Origin: a virus | Strand: one strand, 5' to 3' | Length of the DNA: 28,174 bases | IMG/VR virus record: IMGVR_UViG_3300031669_000184 | Location: 1 to 28,174 of that record | In this document: positions 1 through 6,947 of the stretch, in pieces | How the letters are laid out: every line of letters begins with the position of its first letter | Position numbering within the stretch: position 1 is the first letter of the stretch | Position numbers and translations under genes: made by a program | The notes under the pieces: generated by a model | Databases searched by the model: none | What the model saw: only the letters and a program-made list of their open reading frames with translations | Told to the model about the DNA's origin: nothing

Positions 1-436
1 CACTTTCCAAGGCTTTATCCAATATACCTTCCTGTTGAAGTTGCAATAGATTTATAATAACGAATGACATTGGACGATCATGCCGTCCGCTGTTTACTTC
101 TCGATCCCTTTTAACATACCATCCTGCCACAGTTTTATAGTCAGTCCCTCTGGGTTTCCATGGTTTTTCAGTGGATAGATTGATGACCAATTTTAACTCA
201 TCGTATATTTGAAGTAACATAAAAACTGTTGTTGCTGAAATTTGATAGTTATCACCAGTTGAAAATATGGTTGAATATCTGATAGATTCAGCAATTAATT
301 TCATTTGTTTTAAATCAATTGTGTCAACGAATCCGGTTGATTCTCTAATTGATAGGTAGTGTTCAATATCAAAGAACTCCGGAATCGCTACAAATTCGAT
401 AACAGTCGTAACTCTAACTCCATCATCATATGACAT
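1..436 (-). CDS. Unknown protein, 3' end beyond window
   Basis: An open frame runs from an ATG at 436 to the window edge (145 complete codons, no stop), so the C-terminus is missing. The start is supported by AGAGGA eight bases upstream. It begins MSYDDGVRVTTVIEF and looks like a soluble mixed alpha/beta protein; later it contains a basic patch around the residues KRDREVNSGRHDRP. I do not recognise a family. It follows the radical SAM gene by only 16 bases and is probably co-transcribed with it and the two small membrane protein genes, so it may belong to the same accessory module. No signal peptide or membrane segment is visible in the part present. Confidence 0.7.
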   Translation of the reverse strand, partial: MSYDDGVRVTTVIEFVAIPEFFDIEHYLSIRESTGFVDTIDLKQMKLIAESIRYSTIFSTGDNYQISATTVFMLLQIYDELKLVINLSTEKPWKPRGTDYKTVAGWYVKRDREVNSGRHDRPMSFVIINLLQLQQEGILDKALES

Positions 437-452
437 AGATCGATCCTCTTTT

Positions 453-1511
453 TTAAAATCCAGCTGGGCAGATGAACGGCGACTTTTTAAGTAATTTTCT
501 ATACTGTTTGAATGGGACAGCTTTTCGCCAAATATTTTCGATAGTATTTTTCTTATCAATTTGGACTCCCGAACTGGCACTCGCAAAACTGCAAGGCATC
601 ATCTTCATTGATGGGCTTATATATACTGACATTCTTGCACCTTCACAAGTATCAAGGGTTAACATTTGTTTGGATGATAACTTTACTCTTCTAACCATAT
701 GATTCACTAAGCAGCTATCCACTCCAATTTTAAATTTGAGTTTTTTAGGTTTTAATATTAACTCAGAAATTCTTCCAATATCAAATTTGCTCGGAGTCAT
801 GCCACTTTGATTTGCTCCCTCACCTTGAGGTTTAAATAATAAAAATACCACAGCGTTCAGTTTGTCAATATTAACCGAACTTACGTTTTGAAACGTCCAT
901 GGGTTATGGCCATATAAAATTTTTATGGTTTTTTCGATTGTTGCTTTTGATAAGACAATGTGAATGTTGGTTTTGATCCCGGCATTTATAAATCTGTCAA
1001 TAGCGTTGTATGTAAAATCAGACCCATAATCACTTACGGCTACGGCGCCACACAACTTTGATGTTTCGATATGTTCGTCGGTTAATCCGATTCCGCTAGT
1101 TGTGTAATTTGGAACGACATTGTTGGATCTTGAATACTCGACTATTTCTTTGAAATTTTCATGCAGATTTGGATCTCCTCTGCCTCCCAATGCGACTTGA
1201 TTTGTGTGATGTTTTACCTGGTCGATTATCAATTTGAAATCTTCCAGTTTCATATTGCTTTCCGATTGATGTCCTTGATAACAAAACTTGCACTTGTTTT
1301 CACAATGACCCATAACTCCAACATCACACATGAGAGGGAGATCAGTTGCGAATGGGTCGAGGTTCCCATTACATCCTCTGAGAACCTCGACTCCAGTATC
1401 CGAGTTAAAATAGACTTCATAAGAATCATTTATAAAATGCTTATCATAAGCTATTCTAACTGCCGTGCCTGTTTCAATATCACTTAAGATCGCTATTGTC
1501 TTTTTGGTCAT
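453..1511 (-). CDS. Radical SAM protein with SPASM-like C-terminal cysteines
   Basis: A 352-residue protein if started at 1511, where GAGG lies six bases upstream; an ATG at 1514 and a longer in-frame start at 1544 are possible, but the latter has no good ribosome site. The radical SAM cluster motif CxxxCxxC is C70-x3-C74-x2-C77 (CENKCKFC), followed by GGRGDP at about 109-114 in the place of the SAM-binding GGE strand. The C-terminal third has C267, then CEGARMSVYISP and MPCSF (C289, C307), and the protein stops just after C348 in CPAGF. This resembles the auxiliary-cluster (SPASM/twitch) region of peptide- and protein-modifying radical SAM enzymes, shortened at the end. By family knowledge it would cleave SAM reductively to start a radical reaction; the substrate is unknown. 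It overlaps the upstream 82-residue membrane protein gene by about 32 bases, implying coupled translation. It is not a typical QueE, which normally has a longer first cysteine spacing. Confidence 0.85.
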   Translation of the reverse strand: MTKKTIAILSDIETGTAVRIAYDKHFINDSYEVYFNSDTGVEVLRGCNGNLDPFATDLPLMCDVGVMGHCENKCKFCYQGHQSESNMKLEDFKLIIDQVKHHTNQVALGGRGDPNLHENFKEIVEYSRSNNVVPNYTTSGIGLTDEHIETSKLCGAVAVSDYGSDFTYNAIDRFINAGIKTNIHIVLSKATIEKTIKILYGHNPWTFQNVSSVNIDKLNAVVFLLFKPQGEGANQSGMTPSKFDIGRISELILKPKKLKFKIGVDSCLVNHMVRRVKLSSKQMLTLDTCEGARMSVYISPSMKMMPCSFASASSGVQIDKKNTIENIWRKAVPFKQYRKLLKKSPFICPAGF

Positions 1512-1728
1512 CATCCGCCTCTGCCATACAATCGGTGAAAACACCGAATTTATGAGCAGCTCGCACTCCGAAAAACGCGATAACTCCGAGTCCCAGGATT
1601 GCCTTACTCAAAAGCAATCCAACGATGATTGCTCCGCCGGTTGCAATAGGTTTTACAGTTTCGGGAACCTCATCCCATTTCTCATTTGCTGATACTGCGG
1701 TTTTACACATTAAATTGACAAAATCCAT
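1480..1728 (-). CDS. Small membrane protein, 82 aa
   Basis: The predicted protein has a short polar N-terminus, a glycine-rich hydrophobic stretch at about residues 28-56 (GGAIIVGLLLSKAILGLGV, then IAFFG), long enough for one long or two tight membrane helices, and an acidic tail (EADDDQKDNSDLK). Two cysteines lie outside the hydrophobic core, at C8 and C67. No family is recognised. The gene sits between another small membrane protein and the radical SAM gene, overlapping the start of the latter, so the three probably form one transcription unit read from about 2160 downward. It could be a membrane anchor, a holin-like protein or a partner of the radical SAM enzyme; the sequence alone does not decide. 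Confidence 0.65.
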   Translation of the reverse strand: MDFVNLMCKTAVSANEKWDEVPETVKPIATGGAIIVGLLLSKAILGLGVIAFFGVRAAHKFGVFTDCMAEADDDQKDNSDLK

Positions 1729-1743
1729 AGATCAATACTCCTT

Positions 1744-2160
1744 TCATTCAATAGTTCGAAATGTTGGTTGGCCCTCAGTTGGGCCTTTGTTTGGGATTTG
1801 TAATGATGGTATATCTTCTTCGATGGGTTTGTTTACCGATTCAATTCTTTCTTCTTTCGGTTTTTTCTGAGTGACTATAATAGTTTCATCCTCATTTTCT
1901 TTTTTAGCTCCCTCAACCTTTTGTTTATCATAATCTTCTTTGACCTTAGTGAGAGCCTCTTTTGCATCTTTAATCATTTTCTTCGCGTCTTCTTTGACAG
2001 TTTCTATAGTCTGCTTAGTTGATTCACTTATAGCAGGTTCGTCCGTCTTTTTAACATCAACGTCTTTTTTATCATCGTCGTCGAAAAAAATATTGTATGC
2101 AACAATACACATAAAAATAATACCACCAATTCCAATCCCACCTCCTGAACTACTACTCAT
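1744..2160 (-). CDS. Small membrane-anchored, Lys/Glu-rich protein, 138 aa
   Basis: The start at 2160 has a strong GGAGG six bases upstream. The N-terminus (MSSSSGGGIGIGGII, then a hydrophobic run to about residue 25) would form a single membrane helix. It is followed by an acidic DDDD cluster and about 100 residues rich in Lys, Glu and Asp, with a heptad-like stretch at about 45-85 (ESTKQTIETVKEDAKKMIKD) suggesting a coiled coil. There is no cleavable signal peptide pattern. It is the first gene of the minus-strand unit that includes the radical SAM gene. A spanin- or holin-accessory role is conceivable but nothing specific supports it. The family is not recognised. Confidence 0.65.
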   Translation of the reverse strand: MSSSSGGGIGIGGIIFMCIVAYNIFFDDDDKKDVDVKKTDEPAISESTKQTIETVKEDAKKMIKDAKEALTKVKEDYDKQKVEGAKKENEDETIIVTQKKPKEERIESVNKPIEEDIPSLQIPNKGPTEGQPTFRTIE

Positions 2161-2308
2161 ATGGCACCTCCAGGTTAAAAAAATACCAAATCACTTATCT
2201 TATCAATAATTAATATATATAGTTTGGTATTATAAAAAAGCAACGACATGCTGCTGAGTTTAGAACAAAATATAAATCTTAGTATATACCATAAATGGAT
2301 ATTGAAGT
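2161..2308. promoter_or_regulatory. Divergent intergenic region with mirrored TTTGGTATT element
   Basis: These 148 bases separate the minus-strand accessory unit from the plus-strand tail unit, so promoters in both directions are expected here. AATACCAAA at 2182-2190 and TTTGGTATT at 2223-2231 form a perfect 9-bp inverted repeat around a 32-base AT-rich spacer. Read outward, each strand shows TTTGGTATT followed by an A/T run. The remaining sequence is AT-rich with several TATA-like strings (around 2211-2220 and 2270-2292) but no convincing -35/-10 pair. The element could be an operator or a pair of divergent promoter elements for the phage polymerase. I saw no further copy at the other operon starts of this window. 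Confidence 0.35.
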
Positions 2309-2815
2309 ATGAATTTAGAAGACTATCTAAATAAAATACAGCAGGATGAGTCCATCTTTCCAATGGATTCATACCACAAGAAAAAGAAACCTTTCAAGGG
2401 ATCTTATTATCCGGAGTCAGCTCTTGTATTTGTTGAACAAAGACGGGCAATGATAGACCTTGACGGAACCATTCATAAGTATTCAAAAGGATTTCAAGAT
2501 GGTGATATTTATGACGATCCTTTTAAAGGTGCAAAAGAAGTAATTGAATGGTTAAAGAAAAATGGTTTCGAAATAGTTATATTTACAACGAGAGCTTCTA
2601 AAGGAAATGCAGAAGAAATGGGCGATGACGCAGATAAGCAAATCAGGAATGTTGAGAATTGGCTAAAAGATAACAATATTTATTTTGATAGAGTTACAGC
2701 TGACAAGCTAGCGGCAGACTTTTACATTGATGATAAGGCAATCGAAATTAAGAATGGAGATTGGGGCGCCGTGAAAAATGTTATAAAAAAGAGGATAAAG
2801 TATAAAGCTGACTAA
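2309..2815 (+). CDS. HAD-superfamily phosphatase (nucleotidase-like)
   Basis: A 168-residue protein with the HAD core in order: motif I D50-L-D52-G-T (nucleophile and acid/base aspartates), motif II threonine in FTTRAS at about 92-97, a lysine at about 133 that may serve as motif III, and the motif IV aspartates at D141-D142 in FYIDDKA. The size and the small helical cap between motifs I and II fit small phosphatases such as 5'(3')-deoxyribonucleotidases, so a nucleotide or other small phosphate ester is a likely substrate. The first 45 residues are basic and precede the HAD core. The start at 2309 has only a weak purine-rich site. The gene leads the plus-strand tail gene unit, separated from the next by 17 bases, an unusual place for a metabolic enzyme. 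Confidence 0.75.
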   Translation: MNLEDYLNKIQQDESIFPMDSYHKKKKPFKGSYYPESALVFVEQRRAMIDLDGTIHKYSKGFQDGDIYDDPFKGAKEVIEWLKKNGFEIVIFTTRASKGNAEEMGDDADKQIRNVENWLKDNNIYFDRVTADKLAADFYIDDKAIEIKNGDWGAVKNVIKKRIKYKAD

Positions 2816-2832
2816 TTTTGGAGGATAAAATA

Positions 2833-3564
2833 ATGTCTTTAAAAAATTCATTTGCGAAGGTTCCTAATAATAGACTTTCTAGAAACTTTGGTGGAACCGT
2901 AGCTGGTGTTGCTGATCCGTATTTGACTGGTTATCATTTTGTGTATTTCACAGCTTTCCCAACTGGTATTAAAACATACCTTCCAGGTGATAATAAAATG
3001 AATGAAACTGAAATGCAAAACCTGCTAGCAGGAGCTTGTTTATCAGTAACACCACCTGGTGGAACTTTAAATAAAGTAGAGTTCACTGGGCTTGGTGGCG
3101 TGAAGTGGGCAGTACCTGGTAACATCGACTATGGAAACTCTGTATCAGTTAAGTTTCTAGAGTTTAATGGTCTGCCGGTTTTAAATATCATGCACGCATG
3201 GATAAAGATGATCAGAGATTACAGAACTGGTACATCCAATCTGGTTGATGGACCTAGTCTTTCTGGTTATACAAAAGCAACTTATGCTTGTATTATGTAT
3301 TACTGGACTACAGCACCTGATGCTAAAACAGTTGAATATTATGCGGCATATGATGGTGTATTCCCAACTAAAGATCCACAAGATTTATTTACAAGTGATG
3401 TCGAAACAGTTGGGCGTCTTGATACTGAAATTGAGTTCAACGTTGATTATGTATGGCACGAAGATTGGACCAAAGCTAAATGTCAAGAGTATGCTGATGA
3501 GATTTTTGCTATTAAAGCAGACGTAGTTAATAAATACGGAGATACTGTTGCATCAGCAAGTTAA
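2833..3564 (+). CDS. Virion structural protein, possibly tail tube
   Basis: A 243-residue protein started at the ATG at 2833, which has GGAGG upstream; an in-frame TTG at 2818 would overlap that site and is rejected. The composition (Gly, Thr, aromatic and beta-prone, no membrane segment, no long helices) and the block SVKFLEFNGLPVLNIMHAWI followed by MIRDYRTG resemble the strand-helix arrangement in tail-tube-fold proteins of contractile phages. The position, ahead of baseplate genes in the same orientation, agrees. T4 gp19 is 163 residues, so this would be an enlarged version. It could also be a tube-fold terminator or neck protein. The assignment to a virion protein is fairly safe, to tube specifically less so. 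Confidence 0.5.
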   Translation: MSLKNSFAKVPNNRLSRNFGGTVAGVADPYLTGYHFVYFTAFPTGIKTYLPGDNKMNETEMQNLLAGACLSVTPPGGTLNKVEFTGLGGVKWAVPGNIDYGNSVSVKFLEFNGLPVLNIMHAWIKMIRDYRTGTSNLVDGPSLSGYTKATYACIMYYWTTAPDAKTVEYYAAYDGVFPTKDPQDLFTSDVETVGRLDTEIEFNVDYVWHEDWTKAKCQEYADEIFAIKADVVNKYGDTVASAS

Positions 3565-3590
3565 TAAATTAAAATAAGGAGAGTAGAAAA

Positions 3591-4790
3591 ATGTTCTTAG
3601 AAAAATTAAATGTAGGTGACTCGCTCTTATTTTTGAGTGCTGCTAGGGAGGCTCTTTGTAATATCATTGAATCTTCACATATGAGTTTAGCAGAAACCGA
3701 AAAAACTAAAGGCTTCTTAATGAACGAAGCTTCTGATTATGAAATTATGTCACTCATAATGGAAGGTGAGCTGCCCAAAGTAAAATACAATGATCTTGAT
3801 GAGGCTTTAATGTTTGAAGAGTTGAAATCTCAAATGTTACAAGATGCTGAAGTAGTTGGACAGTTTATGGACGAAACAATGTTTGCTTCATTTGTAAGCG
3901 AAGTAGATTCAGTCTTTCCAAGGTATTCATCAGCAAAACCGATCATGGAATATCAAGCAAAAAATCGTCTATCCTTTAATGGTGAAATGATTTCGGAAGT
4001 CGATGCCGTTCAAACAGCTACTGATATTGCAGCTAAAGGTGCTAGACTTTTTGATAAGATGAAAAATTCTGGTATTGTTAAAGCATTACAAGCTGATATT
4101 AGTAAAGGTACTGGTGGTACAAACGTAGATGCCTTAATTAAGAAAGCTATAAAAACTGCTTCTAGTGATATGACTAAACCTATTAGGGATATATATAAAT
4201 CTGCTGTGGGTAATTTGAAACAGTCTTGGGTAAAATCTTTACAAAAGACTGATCCTAACCTTGCTAGAATGAGAGCTCAAAAATGGTTTGGTGGAAGTGG
4301 TGGCAAAGTAGAACCAGGATATCTTGATAAGTTAAAGAGTCAAGCCGCTCTTCCTGATTGGAGAAAACAATTAAATCAAAGATTAACTGATGTTAAAAAT
4401 GCTGCTGATAGTGCTGTGGATGCAACAAAGAAAGCATTGGCGTCAGCACAACAATCAATAAAAGCTGGTGGTGAAGAAGCTGTAAAATATGTGAAAGCTA
4501 ATCCAGAACAAGGATATGTTGCTGCAGCTGCTTTGGCTTCATTAGCAATCTTTGCTGGTTACAAAACTTATAAGAGATTTATGAGTCAAGCTGCCAAAGC
4601 ATGTAAAGGACAAACTGGAGATCAGAAAACAGCTTGTATGAAGCAATATAAAAAGAAAGCGTTGCTGGCACAAGCACAAGATACTCAAGCAAGTGCCGCT
4701 GCCTGTGTAAAAACTAAAAATCCTGGTAAATGTAAAGAAGCAATTTCAAGGAAAGTTGTTAGATTAAAATCAAAAGCATCAAAATTATAA
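3591..4790 (+). CDS. Probable virion protein, helical, with a C-terminal four-cysteine segment
   Basis: A 399-residue protein with a good GGAG site at 3591. Residues about 140-300 are Ala/Lys-rich and predicted helical. Residues 309-324 are hydrophobic (YVAAAALASLAIFAGY), a possible membrane or buried helix. The last 70 residues carry two spaced cysteine pairs, C338-x10-C349 and C372-x8-C381, in a lysine-rich context, which suggests a helical hairpin held by disulfides or metal. I recall similar Lys-rich cysteine-pair tails in large phage proteins but cannot name a family. Placed between the tube-like and gp26-like genes, it is probably a structural or assembly protein. Catalytic motifs are absent. 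Confidence 0.6.
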   Translation: MFLEKLNVGDSLLFLSAAREALCNIIESSHMSLAETEKTKGFLMNEASDYEIMSLIMEGELPKVKYNDLDEALMFEELKSQMLQDAEVVGQFMDETMFASFVSEVDSVFPRYSSAKPIMEYQAKNRLSFNGEMISEVDAVQTATDIAAKGARLFDKMKNSGIVKALQADISKGTGGTNVDALIKKAIKTASSDMTKPIRDIYKSAVGNLKQSWVKSLQKTDPNLARMRAQKWFGGSGGKVEPGYLDKLKSQAALPDWRKQLNQRLTDVKNAADSAVDATKKALASAQQSIKAGGEEAVKYVKANPEQGYVAAAALASLAIFAGYKTYKRFMSQAAKACKGQTGDQKTACMKQYKKKALLAQAQDTQASAAACVKTKNPGKCKEAISRKVVRLKSKASKL

Positions 4791-4836
4791 TAAGAATATA
4801 ATACAATAAAAAAGCGAACTGAAAGGAGATAGACTA

Positions 4837-5622
4837 ATGTTCAAAGGATTTAATATTAAGTACCCGGAGTATGAAGTAATAACACCGCAAACAAACAGAT
4901 CATATCACGTTAGATCATTAAATGTACAAGAAGAAGAAAAGTTAAAAGGCAGTTTATTAACTCCTTCTAAAATTAATGAACATCTGAATAAATGTTTATA
5001 TGATTCCATTACAGTAAAACCCGAAGACATCATAGATTATGATACCTGGTTAAAACAAACAACACTTAAAGATAGGGACGCGATACTATATGGACTTTAT
5101 CATATAACGTATGATGAGATACGAAACTATGATGTTCTTTGTGGGAGTTGTGGAAAAGATTACCCTGTTACAGTTAAAGCATCTTCAACATTTAATTATA
5201 ATGCATTTCCTGGAGAAGATGTTCTTTCAAAAAGAGTACCTATCAAACTTCCTATATCAAAGGGTGTTATAGCATATTTAAAACAACCGAGCTTGTTTGA
5301 TGAAGTATCGGCTATTAAAACACTGGCTATTTCAACTAAATCTAATTTAGATATAATTACTGAGACATTGGTAATTGATAGATTTGAAGATCAAACAAAA
5401 CCAGATACACCGATTGTTTATCAAGACAGGGAAGATGTTAGAGATGCATATCTCACACTTCCAGCCGGAGATAAAAGAGAAATCTATAAACATTATCGTG
5501 AAGAGTTTGGTAAATATGGAGTTAGCCTCAAAATGAGAAGTAACTGTATTCATTGTGGATTTGAAGAAGAAATCAACTTAGACTTAGTATCAAGCTTTTT
5601 TCGTATGGTACACTCGGTCTGA
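4837..5622 (+). CDS. T4 gp26-like baseplate protein (zero-frame product)
   Basis: A 261-residue protein with GGAG eight bases before the ATG. It follows the T4 baseplate gp26-type pattern: an N-terminal RSLNVQEEEKL block, a helical region with conserved aspartates, a zinc-ribbon half C102-G-S-C105, the PIKLP and LKQPSLFDE blocks, and a second half C237-I-H-C240 preceded by GVSLKMRSN. The four cysteines probably bind one zinc ion. These proteins work in assembly of the baseplate hub. The frame ends at TGA 5620-5622, soon after a T6 tract; the overlapping +1 frame carries what looks like the missing C-terminal part (see the next two entries). The next complete gene is gp25-like, in keeping with a baseplate cluster. 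Confidence 0.75.
   Translation: MFKGFNIKYPEYEVITPQTNRSYHVRSLNVQEEEKLKGSLLTPSKINEHLNKCLYDSITVKPEDIIDYDTWLKQTTLKDRDAILYGLYHITYDEIRNYDVLCGSCGKDYPVTVKASSTFNYNAFPGEDVLSKRVPIKLPISKGVIAYLKQPSLFDEVSAIKTLAISTKSNLDIITETLVIDRFEDQTKPDTPIVYQDREDVRDAYLTLPAGDKREIYKHYREEFGKYGVSLKMRSNCIHCGFEEEINLDLVSSFFRMVHSV
5593..5602 (+). other. Candidate +1 / -2 programmed frameshift site in the gp26-like gene
   Basis: The zero-frame codons AGC TTT TTT CGT contain a T6 run followed by C. A P-site phenylalanine tRNA on TTT could re-pair with TTC after a +1 slip, or two tRNAs could slip by -2 on the T run; both enter the frame open to 5803. The overlap available for shifting is only 5588-5620, between a TAG in the new frame (5585) and the zero-frame TGA, and the slippery run lies inside it. 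The -1 frame closes at 5649, so it would give only a short tail. A homopolymer sequencing error would give the same picture. Confidence 0.5.
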
Positions 5623-5803
5623 ATCAGTGTCCGAGTATAGGGAAACGTTAGAAAAAAATATTTTTACTTGTATCGAAGTTGGTAAAATGTCTTATGCTGA
5701 TATAATGTGTATGCCAGTATTAAGGATGTATAATTATCTAAAATGGAAAGCTAGTCTTGAAGAAGAAAAGCAAAAGATGATGTCCGAGGAATTCATGAGA
5801 TAG
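5603..5803 (+). CDS. Trans-frame extension of the gp26-like baseplate protein
   Basis: This 66-codon open stretch lies in the +1 frame and has no start codon with a ribosome site near its beginning; the first ATG (5687) is internal and weakly preceded. Read as a continuation of the gp26-like frame it gives VWYTRSESVSEYRETLEKN, then IFTCIEVGKMSYADIMCMPV and a charged helical end. The pattern (aromatic plus acidic start, helix, a 'MSYADIMCMP' turn, helix) is typical of the C-terminal parts of tail and baseplate assembly chaperones. The fusion product would be about 321 residues (322 with a -2 shift). The ending TAG is 10 bases before the gp25-like gene, whose AGAGGGG site overlaps that TAG, as expected in a packed operon. 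Confidence 0.5.
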   Translation, partial: VWYTRSESVSEYRETLEKNIFTCIEVGKMSYADIMCMPVLRMYNYLKWKASLEEEKQKMMSEEFMR

Positions 5804-5813
5804 AGGGGTAAAG

Positions 5814-6257
5814 ATGGCAAATTTATTAGATAGATTTAATAAGCAAGTTAAAGGGTCTCAAAATAAAATCTATGACTACATCCCAAAAATCACTGCAAAA
5901 GGAGATTTTAAAAGAATCTCAGATTTAAATGTTATTATAAATTCCTGGAATAACATTCTAATGACTCCTCGTAGAACCTATATAAATGATCCAGAGTATG
6001 GAAGCGATTTACATTTACAAGTATTCGAACCCGCTGATGCTCTTACTTCTGAGAGGATTGAAACAGAAATTGTTGAAAGACTTCGTCACTATGATGATAG
6101 AGCATCAATAATCAGTATGAATGTATTTACTTTTAAAAATCAAAAAGGATTTGAAGTTGATATTCAAGTTGATTTTAAAGGTGAAAAAGGCGACCTATCT
6201 ATAACATTTACCGACAGTTCATATAGAGAGTTACTAGAAAAAGGATCACTAACATAA
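5814..6257 (+). CDS. gp25-like baseplate wedge protein
   Basis: A 147-residue protein, close to the usual size of the gp25/gpW-like wedge family (T4 gp25 is 132). The family signature is visible: a TPRRTYINDPEYGSDL block with the conserved Tyr-Gly-Ser-x-Leu, then LQVFEPAD, ERIETEIVERLRHYDDRA and a beta-strand C-terminal half. In contractile tails this protein sits in the wedge core and connects to the sheath. The site AGAGGGG lies just before the ATG, and the stop overlaps the next start in TAATG, indicating coupled translation with the following unknown gene. This is the most secure anchor of the baseplate cluster. Confidence 0.9.
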   Translation: MANLLDRFNKQVKGSQNKIYDYIPKITAKGDFKRISDLNVIINSWNNILMTPRRTYINDPEYGSDLHLQVFEPADALTSERIETEIVERLRHYDDRASIISMNVFTFKNQKGFEVDIQVDFKGEKGDLSITFTDSSYRELLEKGSLT

Positions 6258-6931
6258 TGACTACTCAAAAATTTGAAAGATTATATGGTTATATCGAGGA
6301 GTATCAAAGCCTTGTATATGATTTTTATAGTAAAGATATAGTTGCCTACCTTACAACGTACTATCATATAGATACAGGTGATACTATTTGGGAAGATGAA
6401 AATATGTTTGGTGGCGCTTATGAAAAGATTGGCGACTTATCAGGAGTCAGATGGAATAAATATCTTTTAATTCCTGTATATTATTCAGAAGAAATTAATA
6501 CAGCTTTTGATGGTCAAGATATTGGTTATGTAAAAGAGAATGAAACTACATTTGTAATTCCTAGCACATATGGATTTACTCCTTTCCCCAATGATAAATT
6601 TAAACTTGAACAACATTATCTTAGACCAACCAATGATGTTTATCCTGTTTACTCTGTGACAGGCGTTGAAAAGTCAGTGAACGCTGATAGGTTATTTTGG
6701 AAATTAAAAGTAGAAATTGAACAAAGTATAACTACAACACAAATGGATAGACAGGTAGTTGATACGTTCACTTTCTATGATTATGACAAAAAAATTCATA
6801 CAATAGATAATGCTGAATTTCTAACTAGACTTTTAGCTAAAAATAAAATTTTAAGAAATAGACTTAGAAATGAAATGTATGATAGTAATAGTGGTTATTA
6901 TTTTATTAATAATGTAGTTGCACCTTGTTAA
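6257..6931 (+). CDS. Baseplate-cluster protein of unknown fold, 224 aa
   Basis: Translationally coupled to the gp25-like gene (TAATG overlap) and followed 16 bases later by the gp6-like gene. The protein is acidic and rich in aromatic residues, without membrane segments; notable blocks are STYGFTPFPNDKFKLEQHYL and YPVYSVTGVEKSVNADRLFW. The N-terminal 40 residues are helical, the middle is beta-rich and the last 40 residues are basic and helical (FLTRLLAKNKILRNRLRNEM). Its position between two wedge proteins suggests a wedge or neck structural role. It does not resemble T4 gp53 in any way I can see by eye. The family is not recognised. Confidence 0.6.
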   Translation: MTTQKFERLYGYIEEYQSLVYDFYSKDIVAYLTTYYHIDTGDTIWEDENMFGGAYEKIGDLSGVRWNKYLLIPVYYSEEINTAFDGQDIGYVKENETTFVIPSTYGFTPFPNDKFKLEQHYLRPTNDVYPVYSVTGVEKSVNADRLFWKLKVEIEQSITTTQMDRQVVDTFTFYDYDKKIHTIDNAEFLTRLLAKNKILRNRLRNEMYDSNSGYYFINNVVAPC

Positions 6932-6947
6932 AAATTGGAGAATAAAT

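Noticed and set aside
453-1511. QueE (7-carboxy-7-deazaguanine synthase) as identity of the radical SAM protein
   Set aside because: The CxxxCxxC spacing and the C-terminal SPASM-like cysteines do not fit QueE, and the protein is too long.
4797-4803. TATAAT-like promoter before the gp26-like gene
   Set aside because: No -35 element at a suitable distance; such strings are common in this AT-rich sequence.
5620-5640. Read-through of TGA at 5620 as a sense codon
   Set aside because: The zero frame closes again at TAG 5638-5640, after only five codons, and TGA works as a normal stop in other genes here.
6918-6947. Longer N-terminus for the gp6-like protein
   Set aside because: It overlaps the preceding gene and has no ribosome site, whereas 6948 has GGAG at good distance.
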